A DNA stretch of 64,000 nucleotides from Musa acuminata AAA Group (GCF_036884655.1 NC_088327.1:16385001-16449000); one strand, 5' to 3'. Positions 12,707-26,491 are shown, counted from the first letter of the stretch. Notes: generated by a model not told the origin, from the sequence alone. Program-made: numbers and translations.

Positions 12707-15700
12707 TTCTCTCACTTGACACATTAATTGATAAGATATAAAATATATTCAAAATAAAAATAAATAAAATAAAATTTGTTTGAAAATAATTTTACTTAAT
12801 TGGGTTCTAAAAAAATTTGAAAAGCATTTTATACATGACCATGAATTTTAAAAACAAGCCAATAAGTCCAATAAGCACAATAATACTATATTCAGTCTAA
12901 CTATCAATACGAGTCATAGCGATTGTATAACATTAATTTTACACTTCATTCTATATACCACAATATTATTAGTCTTTTCTTATATAATCCATAATGACCC
13001 ATGTAATTTGTCTAGTTAAGATAATCCTATTATTGCATTCAACCATAATATGCATAAATATAAATATAAATAGGATAGTAGAAATAAATAACTTTAATTA
13101 TATAAAAAAATATCAATAATAGCATCTACCTAAACATGCATCACCATATCTTTTATGGTTTGCTCACAAGTCTCATTCTAAGAACATATTCTTTAAATCT
13201 TTTACATTGTAAAGCTTTAGTAAATAGATCAATAATCATCATAGTGGTGCTTAAGTTCTCAATTGCCACATGTTGTTTTTTGACTATTTCTTTAACCACT
13301 AAGTATTTTAACTCAATGTGTTTGGAACCACGAAAGTACTTGTCATTCTTACAAAAGAAAACTACTATAATGTTATCACAAAATATCTTCGGCTTAGTAA
13401 TTAAGTCGACAACACCAAGTCCCAAGATAAAATTTTACAACCATATAGCTTGATTTGTAGTCTTAAAGTATATCACAAATTCAGTTTCCATTATTGATGA
13501 TACAATAAATAATTATTTTATACTTTTCTAAGAAATTACCCCACCAACTAACATGAATACAAATCATGAAGTGGACTTCCTACTGTCGAGATAATTTGCA
13601 AAATCAACATATGAATATCTCATAACTTTAAGTTGATCTGATCTCTTATATGTGAGCATATAATCTTTCATCCCCTACAGATATCTCATACTTTCTTTGC
13701 AGCTTTCCAATGTTTCATTCTTGTATTTTTTTGATATCTATTTAGCATTGTAACTACAAAACTGATATCTGGTCTTGTACACGTTTGAGCATATAATAGA
13801 CTTTCAACTACGCACCCATAAGGAATATTCTTCATTTGATTTCTTTCTAAGTCATTTTTTGAACACTAATTTTGGCTGAATTTTTCACCTATAGTAATAG
13901 GTGTATCATTGGTTGAGGAATGTTGCATATTAAATCTCTCCAAGATATGATTAATATACTCTTTTTGAGACAATTCTAATAATCCTTGAGATCTATCCCC
14001 GAATATCTTAATGCCAATAACATAGGCTACCTCATTCATATCAACCATCTTAAAGTTCTTACTGAGAAATATTTTAGTTTCGTATAATAAATCAAGATTA
14101 CTACTAACAAGTAAAATATCATCCATATATAAGACCAATATAATAAACTTGCTCCCACTTACCTTCAGATATATATATTGATCAACAATATTTTTTTTAA
14201 ATCTGAAGGAAGTAATGGTATCATGAAACTTTATATATTATTGTCTAAAATCTTGTTTATAGTTATAAATGGATTTCTTAAGTTTACAAGCTCAACTTTC
14301 TTTTTCCTTTTCTATGAATCCTTCAAGTTATTCCATATAGATTTCCTCATCCAGATCACTATTCAGAAATATAATTTTTATATCCATTTGATGTAACTCA
14401 AGATCATGAGCTACTAATACCATGATGATTTTCAACGAGTCCTTTCTAGAAACTGGAGAAAAAGTCTTGTAGTAGTCGATGCCTTCTTTTTGAGAAAAAT
14501 CTTTGGCCACAAGTCTAGTTTTATATCGTTTGATATTACTTGTTGAGTCACGTTTTGTCTTAAAGACCCATTTACAATCGATATTTTTATAATTATTGGC
14601 TTATTCAATGAGTTCCTAGAAACCATTCTAATCTATTGATTTTAACTCTTCTTTCATTGCATTATACCATTTTTCAGAATTGTTACTTTTTATGGCTTGC
14701 GAAAATGATAAGGGGTCTCTTTTTATTCCTATATCATAATTTGATTTTTATAGATATACCACATAATCATTAAATCATATGTTTTATTTTCTTTGAGATC
14801 TTCTCAAAGCTACCGATTGTAATTGCTCTACAAGATCATTAACAGTGACATCAACATCATGTGAGAGTTTATCGATGTTATTTTTTTGTTCACCCTCATC
14901 AATTCTCTTATTGATTTAAGGAATAATAATTTCTCGAATATGAGATGATATGGGAGAATTAACCTAAATCTCCTCAATATCAAAATTGATCATTCGAGAT
15001 TTTTCAATTCCACTAATTTCATCAATTTCTAGGAATCTTGTATTACCATATTCTACTATCCTTATACTATGATTAGGGAAAAAAATCTATATCCCTTAGA
15101 TTTTTTTGGATAACTAATAAAATATTCATAAATAGTTCTTGGATCCAATTTTTTTTCATGTAGATTGAACACTCTTATCTTTATAGGACACCTCCAAATA
15201 TGTAAATATCTCAAACTGGATTTCCTACTAGTCCAGAACTCAAATGGAGTTAATGGAATCGAGTTACTAGGAACCCTGTTCAAGATGTACATAACTATCT
15301 TAAGAGCTTCACCGTACATTGACTTAGCTATAGAGGAATAATTCATCATACTTATAACCATATCCATAAGAGTATGATTTCACCTTTCAGCAATACTATT
15401 CTACTCTAGCACACTTGGTAATGCATACCGAGTACAAATACCCTATTGTCTAGGAATCTAACAAAAGGACTAACATTCTAATTGGATTCATCATATCTAC
15501 CATAAAATTCACCATCCCTATTAAATTTGATAATTTTAACTTTTCTATCTAATTACCCCTTGACCTCATTTATGTACATTTCAAGAATATCAATAACCTA
15601 AGACTTTTCATGCATTAGATAAATATAGTTATATTTGGATAAGTCATCTATAAATGTGATGAAATACCTTTCTCCACTAAATTAGGGAATATGGAGTGGT

Positions 15701-16305
15701 TCGTAGATATCAATATGAATAATCTCAATAAGTTCTGTACTTCTTGCTGTAATTTTCTTTGTATTTTTAATTTACTTTCCTTTAATGCAATCTATTTAAA
15801 CATGAAAATCAATAAAGTCTAAATCTTCCAAAATATTATCCTTCACTAATCTTTCAATTCTTTCCTTGGAGATATGCCCCAATCACCCATGCCGTAGTAT
15901 AGAAGATCTTTTATTATTGAAACTATGTTTCAATCCAACACTTAATTGTAGGGTCAATAATGTCTTTGCTAACTCAAGATTCAAATTAATTCTATACAAA
16001 TCGTCATATAGAATTCTAGAACTAACTTTTATTGAATCATAAAATATACTGAGTTTACCATTACCAAAAGAAACATAATATCTTAACTCATCAATTCTAG
16101 ATAGAGAAACTAAATTTCTAGAAATAGTAGGAATGTGTTAACAAGATCCATCAAATTATTAGTCTTCAAGTGTAGGCAACAAGATCCATCAAATGACCAA
16201 TCTTCAAGTGTAGGCAACAAAATCCATCAAATGACCTGTCTTCAAGTGTAGACGATTTTCCATAATGATGAATCTTTCATGTTCTTATAGTTTCTGGATT
16301 GAAAG
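12707..16305 (-). pseudogene. Decayed Ty1/copia pol (element E)
   Basis: Copia pol pieces read in order on the minus strand. Integrase C-terminal region (15367-15062, KSMYGEALKIVMYILNRVP-like) comes first, then RT with YYKTFSPVSRKDSLKI and QMDIKIIFLNSDLDEE (14510-14328). RT with YMDDILLVS (14138-13866) and an RNase H end with DLFTKALQCKRF (13425-13153) follow. Stops and frameshifts separate all the blocks. The upstream integrase core and gag are not seen, and the 5' side ends at the LTR-A copy starting at 16306. This is among the most decayed elements in the window. Confidence 0.8.
16138..16252. repeat. ~39-bp tandem repeat, three copies
   Basis: Units start at about 16138, 16177 and 16215. 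Each has AACAARATCCATCAAAT followed by TCTTCAAGTGTAG. They sit at the upstream edge of the copia E remnant. Confidence 0.88.
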
Positions 16306-17964
16306 TATTGGGAAACCTGGGGTGACATCATATGCGTAGTAGAAGAATAGAAACAAAAATCTCATATTTTCATAGAAAAATAGTCTCTAGTTGTCGTGCA
16401 AAGATTAGTGCGCAAAAACCCACGAAATTGAAAAATCGCACATGTGTTACCTAGGGAGATTATATATCCCTGAATTCTTATAAATCTATAGGAGAGAATG
16501 AAGAAGGTCAATTGTCCTCTCTCTAATAGTGAACCATATAGTAGGGGCTATGAACACGCTCCTCAAATCGTTGCTCAAATTTGCTTGCTACGTGCACCAT
16601 ACAATCAAGAATGGGCTAGCCCTTCTTGCTGTCCACATGCCTCAAATAGGGGTTATTGGATGAGTAGGAGAGGGAGAAAGGAGAATAAGAAGTGGCAGCC
16701 AAAAGTGGTCTAACCTATGGTCCTTTGGTTCCCTCTTATTCATAGAAGCCCCTTATCAACTTAACCCTAATGGGTACTAGATCTTCATCCAACTACCAAA
16801 GCCTCTTAGATTAGTGGATCTCTACCCAATAATCTTTCATTGGCTCTCATTGGATCTCATCTATAGGATTTAATAATTCAGGAGCTTATTGGATATCCAA
16901 TAAGATAGGGGCTCCGGTGGATATCTCATATCCGAACCTCTACTCGTCGTAACACCTACTATATGTGTGTGACTCTCTAGGCCTAATATCAAGCTGGCCA
17001 TGGTTACACCTATCAGAATTTCTTCTAGATCAGTGAATTATTATCTCTATAATAATTCACTCAACTTATCGACTACGGATGTACTAGACCACTATGTCAT
17101 AATCCCCATATGATACAAGGTAATCCAATCTATTGTATTTGTCTATCCTCAATTACCATATATCTATAGTCCCTCATCTATTTAATATCTCAAAGATCAT
17201 ATATCGGGCATGGTGTTGCCAAGCCCATACGATTTCTACTCGAGTCTCACTCTAATTAGATTCTCCCGGAGAACTCTTTCTCTCTCAATCCGAATGACTC
17301 TGGCTAGGGATTTGCCTAAGTAAGAATGCATGAGATATTTCTCTTATGACACCAAGAGTAGATGATCCTCTATCGACACTCCATAACCCTCGTAAGGTTG
17401 GTTGTCACTCCCGATGACCAACTGTACTATATCTTGAACTTTCAGGTCTGTAAGTTTGGTATCAAAGAGTGGAGTACTCATACAGAACATCTTTGGTGTC
17501 TCAAGTCTAAGGACCATATACACCACTAGGACAACGAAATCATTGTCTGACAATGAGGTATCATCAATCATCTAGCATTTCATGAGCAGATCAATTAGTG
17601 AACTCATTATCCAATAGACACCTATGTAGTATCCCTAGTATCCCCACATGAGCAGCTATGAGACCAGCCATCTCCATCATATGGATGGGTATATAGTATA
17701 TTAGTCTATCCGGTCATCTCGATATCCCTCTTAAGTAACCTATGATTAGGATTATTTAGGGTCTTTGTTTAAAAGTGAATCAATCTTATTATCATGATCT
17801 CATCATGATCTGATTCCCTTGCACAAATCCATGGACATCACAATACATACAATAGGCAATATAAAGTGAAAAAATATTAAATAAATAATAAGCAAAAAAA
17901 GTACGTTTCATGTCATACATGGCATCACTCACGTGATTGGCTTGCAAGACACCTATGACTAGTA
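16306..17964 (-). repeat. Diverged LTR of copia family A (minus orientation)
   Basis: Runs from TATTGGGAAACC to GACACCTATGACTAGTA and is alignable along most of its length with the LTRs at 55330-56825 and 62458-63970, but with many substitutions and extra length. A degenerate polypurine tract and pol sequence follow at higher coordinates, so it is the 3' LTR of a minus-strand copy. Confidence 0.85.
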
Positions 17965-19448
17965 ATTTTTCACTTGACCTAAAGCCAATCACCTATGTGT
18001 CTAATCCCTATCAGACCCTTGTGACACTTAAATACAATCTAAGACAACATACCCTGAATTAGACTTGCTATCATCGACATCGGATTGGAAACTCAAGTCC
18101 GTGTAGCCCTTAATCCTGAGGCTATTTCCTTCATATACTAGTAAAAGATCATTAGTCCTTATCAAGTACTTAAGGATATACTTTACTGCTTTCTAGTGCT
18201 TCAAATCCAAATCTGCCTAATACCTGCTCATGACACTTAGAGCATGTGTTATACCAGGCTTGGTACATAGGATAACATACATAATAGACCCTATCGTTGA
18301 GATATAGGGTATCATATCCATGTCTGCCCTTTCTTCAGGATTCTTTGGGGACATACTCCTAAAAAGTGATATCTCATATCTTGAAATTTTTCATACCAAA
18401 CTTTTTGACAATGGTGTCTACGTACCTGGACTAGGATAAGCCAAGCATCCTCTTGGATCTATCTCTATAGATCTGAATCCTCAAGATATATGATGCTTTC
18501 CCTAAATCCTTCATAGAGAAATGTTTAGATAGCCAAGTCTTTACTATAAAGAGCATTCCTACATCATTCCCAATTATCAGAATACCATCCACATATAGCA
18601 CCAAAGAGGTAATAGCACTCCCACTTACCTTCCATTACACACAAGGCTTATCTTTGTTCCTAACGAAGTCATAAAATCTGATCGCCTTATCAAATCTTAT
18701 GTTCCAATTTTGGAAAGATTGCTTTAATCCACAGATAGACCTAAGCAATCTGCACATCTTATCTGGACTTTCTTTGAACACAAATCCCTCATGTTGTATC
18801 ATATACACCTTCTCCTTGAGGTTATCATTGAGGAATATAGTTTTTACATCCATTTGCCAGATCTCATAATCATAGTGTATTATAATAGCCAATAGAATTT
18901 AGATGGATTTTAGCATGGCTATGGGTGAGAAGGTTTTGTTATAGTCAACACCTTGCTTTTGACGATACCTCTTAGCCACCAACCTCACTTTATAGGTTTC
19001 TCTATCTTTCCATCTACTCCAATCTTCTTCTTAAAGATCTACTCGCAACCAATGGGTACGATACCCTTGGATACATCAAATAAGTTTCAAATATTGTTGG
19101 AGTACATGAAATCCATCTTAAAATTCATAGTTTTTTTATCACTTCCCAGAGTTTATACTAGTAATAGCCTCTTCGTAGGTCTGAGGATCAATATCCTCGA
19201 TATCCTCTCCTTTGATATATCTCATATATCTCTTAGGAGGATGGGATACTCTACCGGACTTACATAAAGTCGAAACTTGAGAGTTAGGTACCTGAACAGA
19301 CTCAGGCTATGGAATGGTACTTGAGCTAGGTTCTCTAACCTTACTCAACTCTATTATGCTCCCACTATCTCCACCAAGAATGTGTTCCTTCTTAAGAAAC
19401 ACTACCCTCTTAGCTACAAAGACCTTTTAGTCCTCGGAGTGATATAAA
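17965..19448 (-). pseudogene. Copia family A pol fragment (RT/RNase H)
   Basis: Equivalent to 56826-58595 of the complete element. The best frame (18892-18635) reads an RT segment with WQMDVKTIFLND, CRLLRSICGLKQSF and WNIRFDKAI. Stops and small indels break the rest. It ends abruptly at 19448, where an LTR of the same family begins in the opposite orientation. Unlike the complete copy, this one keeps Asp in QMDVK. Confidence 0.82.
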
Positions 19449-19563
19449 TGCTAGTCATAGGTGCCCTACAAGCTAATCATGTGAGTGATGACATGTGTGA
19501 CATAATTCACACTCTTTTTTCTTATTATATTATTTGACATTTTATCACTTTATGTTACTTGTC

Positions 19564-19618
<55 letters not shown>

Positions 19619-20220
19619 CATGTTAATGGATCTATGCAATGGGAATTAGAACATAATGAGATCATAATAATGATACCGATTCGCCTTTAAACACAAACCC
19701 TAAATAATCCCGGTCATAGGTTACTCAAGAGGGACATTGAGATAACCAGATAGACTTGTGTACTATATACTCATCCACATGATGAGGGTAGTTGGTATCA
19801 TAGATGCTCGTGTGGGGACACTATGGATATAATGCAGATGCTCATTAGAGAATGAGTTTACTGATTGATCCGCTCACGGAATATTGGATGGTTGATGATG
19901 CCTTATTGTTAGACAATGATTTCGTAGTCCCAATGGTATATCTAGTCCTTAGACTTGAGACACCAAGGATATCTTGTATGAGTACTCCACTCTTTGATAC
20001 CAGACTTATAGGCCTCAAAGTTTCAGATCTAGCACAACCAATCATCGCGAGTGATAGCCAACCTTACGAGGGCTATTGAGTGTCGATAGAGGATCATCCA
20101 CTCTCAGTGTCATAAGAGGAGTATCTCATGTGTTCTTCCTCAAACAAATCCCTGGCTAGGGTCATTCAAATTGAGAGAAAGAGTTTTTTGGGAGAATTCA
20201 ATTAGAGCGAGACTCGAGTA
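19449..20220 (+). repeat. LTR-A fragment (plus), interrupted by element B
   Basis: Starts TGCTAGTCATAGGTGCCC, the 5' end of the family A LTR, and runs to GACTCGAGTA. There element B is inserted; the LTR resumes at 38952 after a duplicated GAGTA. It contains a ~52-bp (TA)n run where the intact LTR has only a short one, and the family's internal 75-codon frame (19852-20079). Confidence 0.87.
19564..19615. repeat. (TA)n microsatellite inside LTR A
   Basis: An expansion of a short TA tract that the other LTR-A copies also have at this point (near 53920 and 56700). Confidence 0.95.
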
Positions 20221-21506
20221 TGTTAGGATCAAGAGTGGAACTAAGAGGGGGGTAAATTAGTACAACGGAAAATTTTCGTTATTTCAAAAAACTTATTTCG
20301 ATTAAAATCGATTCTGACGAGAATGGTTTCGATTCAATCTGTTTCGGAAAGAATTTGAACTTGAAAGCTTTCGTGAAAGTACAAGAGAAGATTAAGGTGA
20401 TTTGTAGTAATATAAATTACATAAATGAAAAGCGTCGATTTCGTAAAGTCTTCGTACGATTAAAGTCGATTTCGGAAGGTGCTTACTTGAAAGTATATGT
20501 AAACGTAGTTAAAGCACAGTAAGGAGGAGAGGTAGTTTGCTATAAAAGAAAGTTGCTCAAAGTAAATGCAAACCGAGTTTTAGAGTAGTTCGGTCAATGT
20601 GACCTACATCCACTTTCGGATTCCTCCTTCGACGAGGCCTCCGACATCCATCAAAGGCCTTCCTTCAATAGGTGAAGACCGAACACCTCTTTACAGTACT
20701 TTCTCCTTTTCCCAGGTTTAGGAGATGAACCCTTATAAGTCTCACTCCTCTTTCTTGGATGGTTACAAGGCTAAGAGATGAAGGAGGAGAACTCTAACTT
20801 TTACAACACTTTAAGGCTCAAAAACTCAAGATTATGCCAATAGGTTTCATGCTCTTTCATATAGTATAGGGTGGGATTTTTATAGGCTCCAATAGCTTCA
20901 AAATGCAGTCAAAAAGTGTCTAATCCTGGATTTTCGGGGTCCTAGCGGTACCATCGCCATTACTGGGTGGTACTATTGCCTGACACCTGACATTGGGCGG
21001 TATACTACCTCTCAGTCTGGGTGGTACCATCACTTGACAAAGGCGGTACCATCGCTGGCAGCAATAACTGCCGGCGGTGCCATTGCCTGACAGGGGAGGT
21101 ACCATCGCCTAGAATTCCTAGGAGATCGAGTCTCCCAAGCAGTGCCACCACCGGCCGAGAATTCAAGGTCCTAGTTGGGCCTTGAATCCAGCCTAAACCA
21201 ACCTAACTTAGGGCCCAGTTTGCCCAAAATTAAGTTAGTGGGATTACCTCTCAATCCTAACTTAATTTACACTCTAACTATGATAATTAAGACATAATTA
21301 CTGCACTTCATGTTCCGATGCATCAATTGCTCTTCCGGCGAGCTTCCAACGTATTTCCGGTGAACAACCGACAAACTCTCGGCAATGCTCAGGCGGACTC
21401 CCGGTAAGCTCCTGGACTTTGCGATGATCTTATTCACGAGTTCCGACGAGCTTCTATGGCAAGCTCCTGGACTTCTCAATTGATTCTCGCAGAACTTCCG
21501 ATGAAC

Positions 21507-21953
21507 TATCATAGCCATAGCTAGTTTTGCCTAAGTCGTGTGGTACCCTTACGTGTCCGTTTGTAAAGGTCAGCCTCCCCGAAGCCTCCCATGGTCCCTT
21601 AGGACCCACAAAAGAGAAAACGGGTTAGAGAAAACGCCTCACTCGGGATCCACAAGCAAACATTCCAGGAAACACTTCATAGACAATGCAAATTACAAAT
21701 AGACTTTATAAGCTCTGAACAGTTGCACAATAAAGGGTCAAAATGGTCCATTACAGATCAAAAATCTCTCACAAGTGTCCACATGACACAACCTTTATTT
21801 ATAAGCCTAAAGCAGCCACTAAACCCAACTAAAATGGGACTATTGAAACTTCGGTCGTCCCTCTACATGTTATGCAAAGCATGAACAAACAGAAAGACAC
21901 GGACATACACAAGTATTACATCAAACATCCTATTTAGGACTTTGTCCGTGACA
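21507..21953 (-). repeat. 3' LTR of element C
   Basis: Carries a short internal duplication (GAAAACGGGTTAGAGAAAAC) absent from the partner LTR. Its outer end is mutated at the expected TG/CA terminus. Confidence 0.85.
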
Positions 21954-24900
21954 TTCTCCCCCACTTATTCCTTCGACGTCCTCGTCGAAACCTTTGCCGA
22001 CACTACAACTACTTGTCTTTGCTGAGTCTTCAATCTTCTGCTCCTGCTGCAATGTGCCTCTTGGCTCCTAGCTACTCTCTGCTGTTGTTTTTGAGTAGTT
22101 GAACCTTTGATCCGCCATGTTGCTTCAACTCGCCAATGACTCTAACTCTAGTGTGGGCTTGGGTGAGTTGTGTTGATCCCTATTGGTTCTTGTGAATCCT
22201 CCAGATGAAGGAAAAGACTAGACTTACTATGCACCAGTCTCTCAAATGCCTCATGCTGTTGAACTAGGGGATGCTTGTTGCAGCTTTAACGAGTATCGCC
22301 TCACAAACTTTTAAAGTTTTGGGTCCTTTCTCCATAAAATTTGCCCATTAACTCTTCTTTCACTTAGTTGTCACTTCCAAGTAGGTTCATATCACTTCCG
22401 CTTTTGATTGACATTTCATTGGGAAATGAAGCAGACAATCTACTCTCAGTAGCACACTGATCACCGTTGGTGAGGATTTGATAACTATTGTCTTATATTA
22501 TCTTCGAAGGGTCTTTGAACTTGTGCAGAGCTCCTCTACTAGATAGATAAGAGAATTGGGGTACTCGGTTTCGCCCTTTCTCTTAAGACTTGAGAAGGCA
22601 AAGGTTACTTGACTTCGCCCACCTCCTCGAGTTGTACTCCATGCATCGAGCTAGTTACTAGCCTTTGCCTGCTCTTTGCTCACACTTCTGAAGCACTTGA
22701 AGTGTTTTCGCTCCTTGCGTTGAGTTAGTTACTGTAATTCACCTTCTCAATGCCATCGAACTTCTGGAATGCAGAAAGTTTTCACCCCAACTTGGAGTAA
22801 GTCTCTCTAGTAGTTTTGGTTGCCTCTAGAATTGTACCATCTTCTCCATCAACTTGGCCGCCTACTCTACTAAGTAGCAAAGATACAACACCACATATTG
22901 CCTGCTTCGTTCCTTGGTCGTGTACTCTTGCATGACCCGAAGTCCTTCGCTTTCGACTATCTTGATGAGAAGCTCGTTGACACCGGTCTTATGAAGTTCC
23001 TTGGCCTCTGCCCTTCTATCTTGTCTCGGTACTTGGAGTTTGCCTCTGCATGCTCCACCTCCTTGGCCCCTTTCACGACCAAGCGCTCTCCCTCCATGAG
23101 AGCAAAAGATCAATGACTTTCATGAAAGTCTCACCTCTGTGATACCATGGCACTGCCATGCCCATGGCCTTACTATCCGTTACCTCATATCTGCATTCCT
23201 TTTCTTCACGATCAGTAGATATGTCTCTGTGGCACTCCTCCAAGTCCACCTCCATTCTAACTGATGCTTAATTTTGGGTAGTTAAGTCCCTTTGGACTCG
23301 TCGTCACTTCCTCACCCTTTTCGATACCCTACTTCAACACCTCTATGTTCTCCAAGCAGCTCCCCTAGTGACATCTCCATTGCATTCTGATCTTAGTGGA
23401 ATGAACTCGAATTATGATCCCTCCATGTGTGGTCTCTGCCAATACATTGTAGGGTCTCTTCCACTTTCGATTTTGTTCACTCGTTTGGCAATCGACTTTC
23501 ATCCACCCGCTCTTGGGTCACACCTAGATGAAGCACCGCCCTAGGATAGTCCATCGCTTAGTATCTCCTGAAGTCCACCGACTTCGTTAAAAATGGTGCA
23601 CCATTATCTGAATCCTAGGCCTCTGCCCCTACCAGAACAATCTCCGCTGTGCACTGTTTCTTTCATGGAAACTTGAATGGCAACACTATGGCATATTCTT
23701 CAAGAGTACCCGCCTCCGCGTCCTCTTGCCCTGTGCTAAGGCCTTCTGAACCCAACTTCGCCTCCGCAAGTTGAGTTGCCTTAGTTCCTCCATCAAATGC
23801 TTCTCCGAGATAAGGTGCATGTGCCCATAAGCTCCCTTTGTCTTTGGCACCATGCAAGATGAGTCTGCTCCATCAGAATAAAGGACCCATGGAATAACAT
23901 GATTCTAGTCTTGCCTCTGTAAGAGTTCATGTCCTTGACCTCTGTCCAAGGAAAGCTCTGTGCCTTCGCTCCATGTTCCATCTTCTATGTCGGCTCCCTT
24001 CATGTAGCTTGGGTACTTCGCCAAGTTACACCCAAGTTGCTCTGCTCCTCGTTTTTGCATTGAGTTGATGGTGGCCCTCGCGCCCACCATTCCACGGGTC
24101 AGCCCTCCCTTGAGTCCGATCTTCATATCGACTCTAAGTGTGCCTTCATTTGTGTTGCTTTGGGTCGTTCCCCCACTTGATCTCGCAATGCATCCACCAA
24201 TGCATTCTCTCAAGCGAGATCATGCGACGACTCCTCGTCGCTCGCTCGATTTATTGAGCTTCGTGGAGTTATTGTTTTTGAGGTACTCCTCCTCAACATG
24301 TGCGGTCTATTGCACATGATTCTCCCTCTAGAGAACTAGGACTTATCCCTCCTAGGTATCTATTCAGTTGGAGCAATATCTCTCTTCGTTTCGGAGACCA
24401 CCATCCCCTTGGACTATTCCGATTTGCTGAACAAACTGTGCATTGTTCTACCTCCTGCAAACGCACTTGCTAGATTGTGACTTCACGTCAATACAGCCCC
24501 CGTCGCACCACTCAAGGCCTAGCAACATGCTGAACTCGCTACACACTTCAGCATCCTATGGACATATCCTTCATATGCCGAAGAAAAAGTTTCAATGCTC
24601 CATGGCGCCGAGTTTTGATCGCCTTGAGATGGCCACGAACATTCCACCGTATGCGTACAAGCCCTTGCACGAGTATTGAATTCTTAGAGTTAGCAATTCC
24701 CCTCACCTCTGTGAGCTTTGCACAACTCTTTCAATCGCTGAGCAGCTCATTCCACCTTGTATAGTCTCATCCTTTACCAAGCACCTCGCTTGCCTTGAGC
24801 ACCATCAAGTATTATTGTCAACGTCGAGCCGTAGCTCGAACTCAGCCATCCTAACCTTTGTGCGCTTCGCATTCTTCCAAGCTTGCTTGTTCTCGTGGTG

Positions 24901-25105
24901 CCTCTTGAGCAAAGGGTTGGCTATTCTTCTGAATGCCAATCTCAGATGCCCGCTCCTTCGAGCGACTCTTTTTTCCTACATCTCCATGCTCGTTTTCCCC
25001 CAAACGGTCGAGCGTGTGTTGACTGCGCTCAACGCAGCCTCGCTAGGTCCCCCACGTTTGCATGCTAAGTGTTTATATAAGTGCTTGTCCTGCTCTAATA
25101 TCATT

Positions 25106-25536
25106 TGTCATGGCCTTAGCTGGTTTTGCCTAAGTCGTGCGGCACCCTTGCATGTCCGTCTGCAAAGGTCAGCCTCCCCGAAGCCTCCCATGGTCCCTTA
25201 GGACCCACAAAAGAGAAAACGCCTCACTCGGGATCCATAAGCAAACATTCTAGGAAACACTTTATAGGTAATGCAAATTACAAACAGACTTTACAAACTC
25301 TGAACAGTTGCACAACAAAGGGTCAAAATGATCCATTACAGACCGAAAATCTCTCACAAGTGTCCACATGACATAATATTTATTTACAAGCCTAAAGTGG
25401 CCACCAAACCTAACTAAAATGGGACTATTAAAACTTCAGCCGTCCCTCTACATGTTGTGCAAGCATGAACAAATAAAAAGACACGGACATCACAAGTATT
25501 ACATCAAACATCATGTTTAGAACTTTGTCCGTGACA
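25106..25536 (-). repeat. 5' LTR of element C
   Basis: Begins TGTCATGGCC and ends TTTGTCCGTGACA on the plus strand. The primer-binding site is adjacent at 25092-25103. Confidence 0.85.
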
Positions 25537-25714
25537 GAACGTCCGGACTTCTGTCGAACTCTCAAACTCCCAATGAGATCTCGATCTTGACTCCGGCACA
25601 ACACCTGCTTTATATCTTACTACCATCGTAGTTAATCCTGCACACTTTTCTCAATATATAGATTAGATCAAACAAATTATAATTGACTTCATCATCAAAA
25701 TCTGAGATTCAACA

Positions 25715-26491
25715 ATCTCTCCCTTTTTGATGATGACAATCAATTGATGACGGAGTTAACCTTAACTCCCCCTATCTATATGCCATACTTGAGAAAAGAC
25801 ATTCTTGAATTCAAGACATTTGAATTCAAGAAACAAATTGATAAGTTAAGTTCATTTAAACTTATCAATACACACATCATGATTCCTATCATGATATAAT
25901 ATTCTCAAAATGATTTAAGGCATGACATCCATTTTCAAGTATGATATTTCAAATATGAAAGATGATAAAGATAGCAATTCATCATTCTATGGCAAGATAT
26001 CAATTATAAAATAGCAAGTTAAGCTCTAGATATCTTATCAAATTTTATCAAGCAAACATTTCCAGTATATATGATAAAATACATTGCATACATTTATCAT
26101 TAATTTACCATATTTTGGTATTATTTCTCCCCCTTTGTCATCAACAAAAAGGAGAACGATTCAACAATTCAAGTGTGGTAAAAATTCATGCCATATTTCA
26201 ACTTGTAAAAATTCTTACCAATCATATTTTAAGCATTCATGACATGGTATTATTCAAAAGTTCTCAACATTAAAAGTTATAAACATTAAAGAGATAGCTT
26301 CCATCAACTTCTCCCCTTTTATTTTTTATTAAAACTTCGAATGACGAAGGAAAGTAAGGAGGAAAATCTATTGAGAACCAACTTTAAATCAAATAAAAAA
26401 TGATAAAAGAGTTTCATTAAATCATGCTTTAATTTTTACAAGGATTAAAATATTCATGTGAAATCAAATCCTTATTCTTGCAAGTGTTCAT
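25715..26491 (-). other. Non-coding 3' tail of element B, distal part
   Basis: AT-rich sequence between the 3' LTR of B and the gypsy-1 insertion; it resumes at 32519. Polypurine runs recur on the minus strand next to GATGACAAAGGGGGAG-type motifs (25715-25735, 26129-26152). This repeated polypurine pattern is typical of Sireviruses. No frame is supported. Confidence 0.7.

Larger units (their letters stand above)
21507..25536 (-). mobile_element. Non-coding LTR retrotransposon C (LARD-like)
   Basis: Two direct repeats, 21507-21953 (447 bp) and 25106-25536 (431 bp), bound a 3.15-kb interior. On the minus strand the LTR starts TGTCACGGACAAAG and ends CATGACA (the 21507 end is decayed to CTATGATA). 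A primer-binding site like initiator tRNA-Met (TGATATTAGAGC) lies at 25103-25092, and a polypurine tract AAGTGGGGGAGAA lies at 21966-21954. The flanks share GAAC (21503-21506 and 25537-25540). The interior has no gag, protease, RT or integrase motif that I can recognise on either strand, only short frames. It interrupts the 3' LTR of element B and is therefore younger than B. Confidence 0.83.
20221..25714 (-). repeat. 3' LTR of element B, split by element C
   Basis: LTR sequence is 20221-21506 plus 25541-25714, about 1.46 kb, alignable with 37514-38951. Ends are TGTTAGGATC and GATTCAACA (plus strand). Polypurine sequence (AAAAAGGGAGAGAT on the minus strand) lies next to it at 25715. It carries a tract of GGCGGTACC-type short palindromes at about 20938-21110. 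Confidence 0.87.

Noticed and set aside
16498..16713. 71-codon frame in a unique-looking spot
   Set aside because: It lies in the diverged LTR A and corresponds to the R/U5 region of the better copies.
22862..25371. Several 60-128-codon frames in the interior of element C, e.g. 24815-25201
   Set aside because: They lie on both strands, overlap, lack known motifs and partly run into the LTR; no gene is supported.
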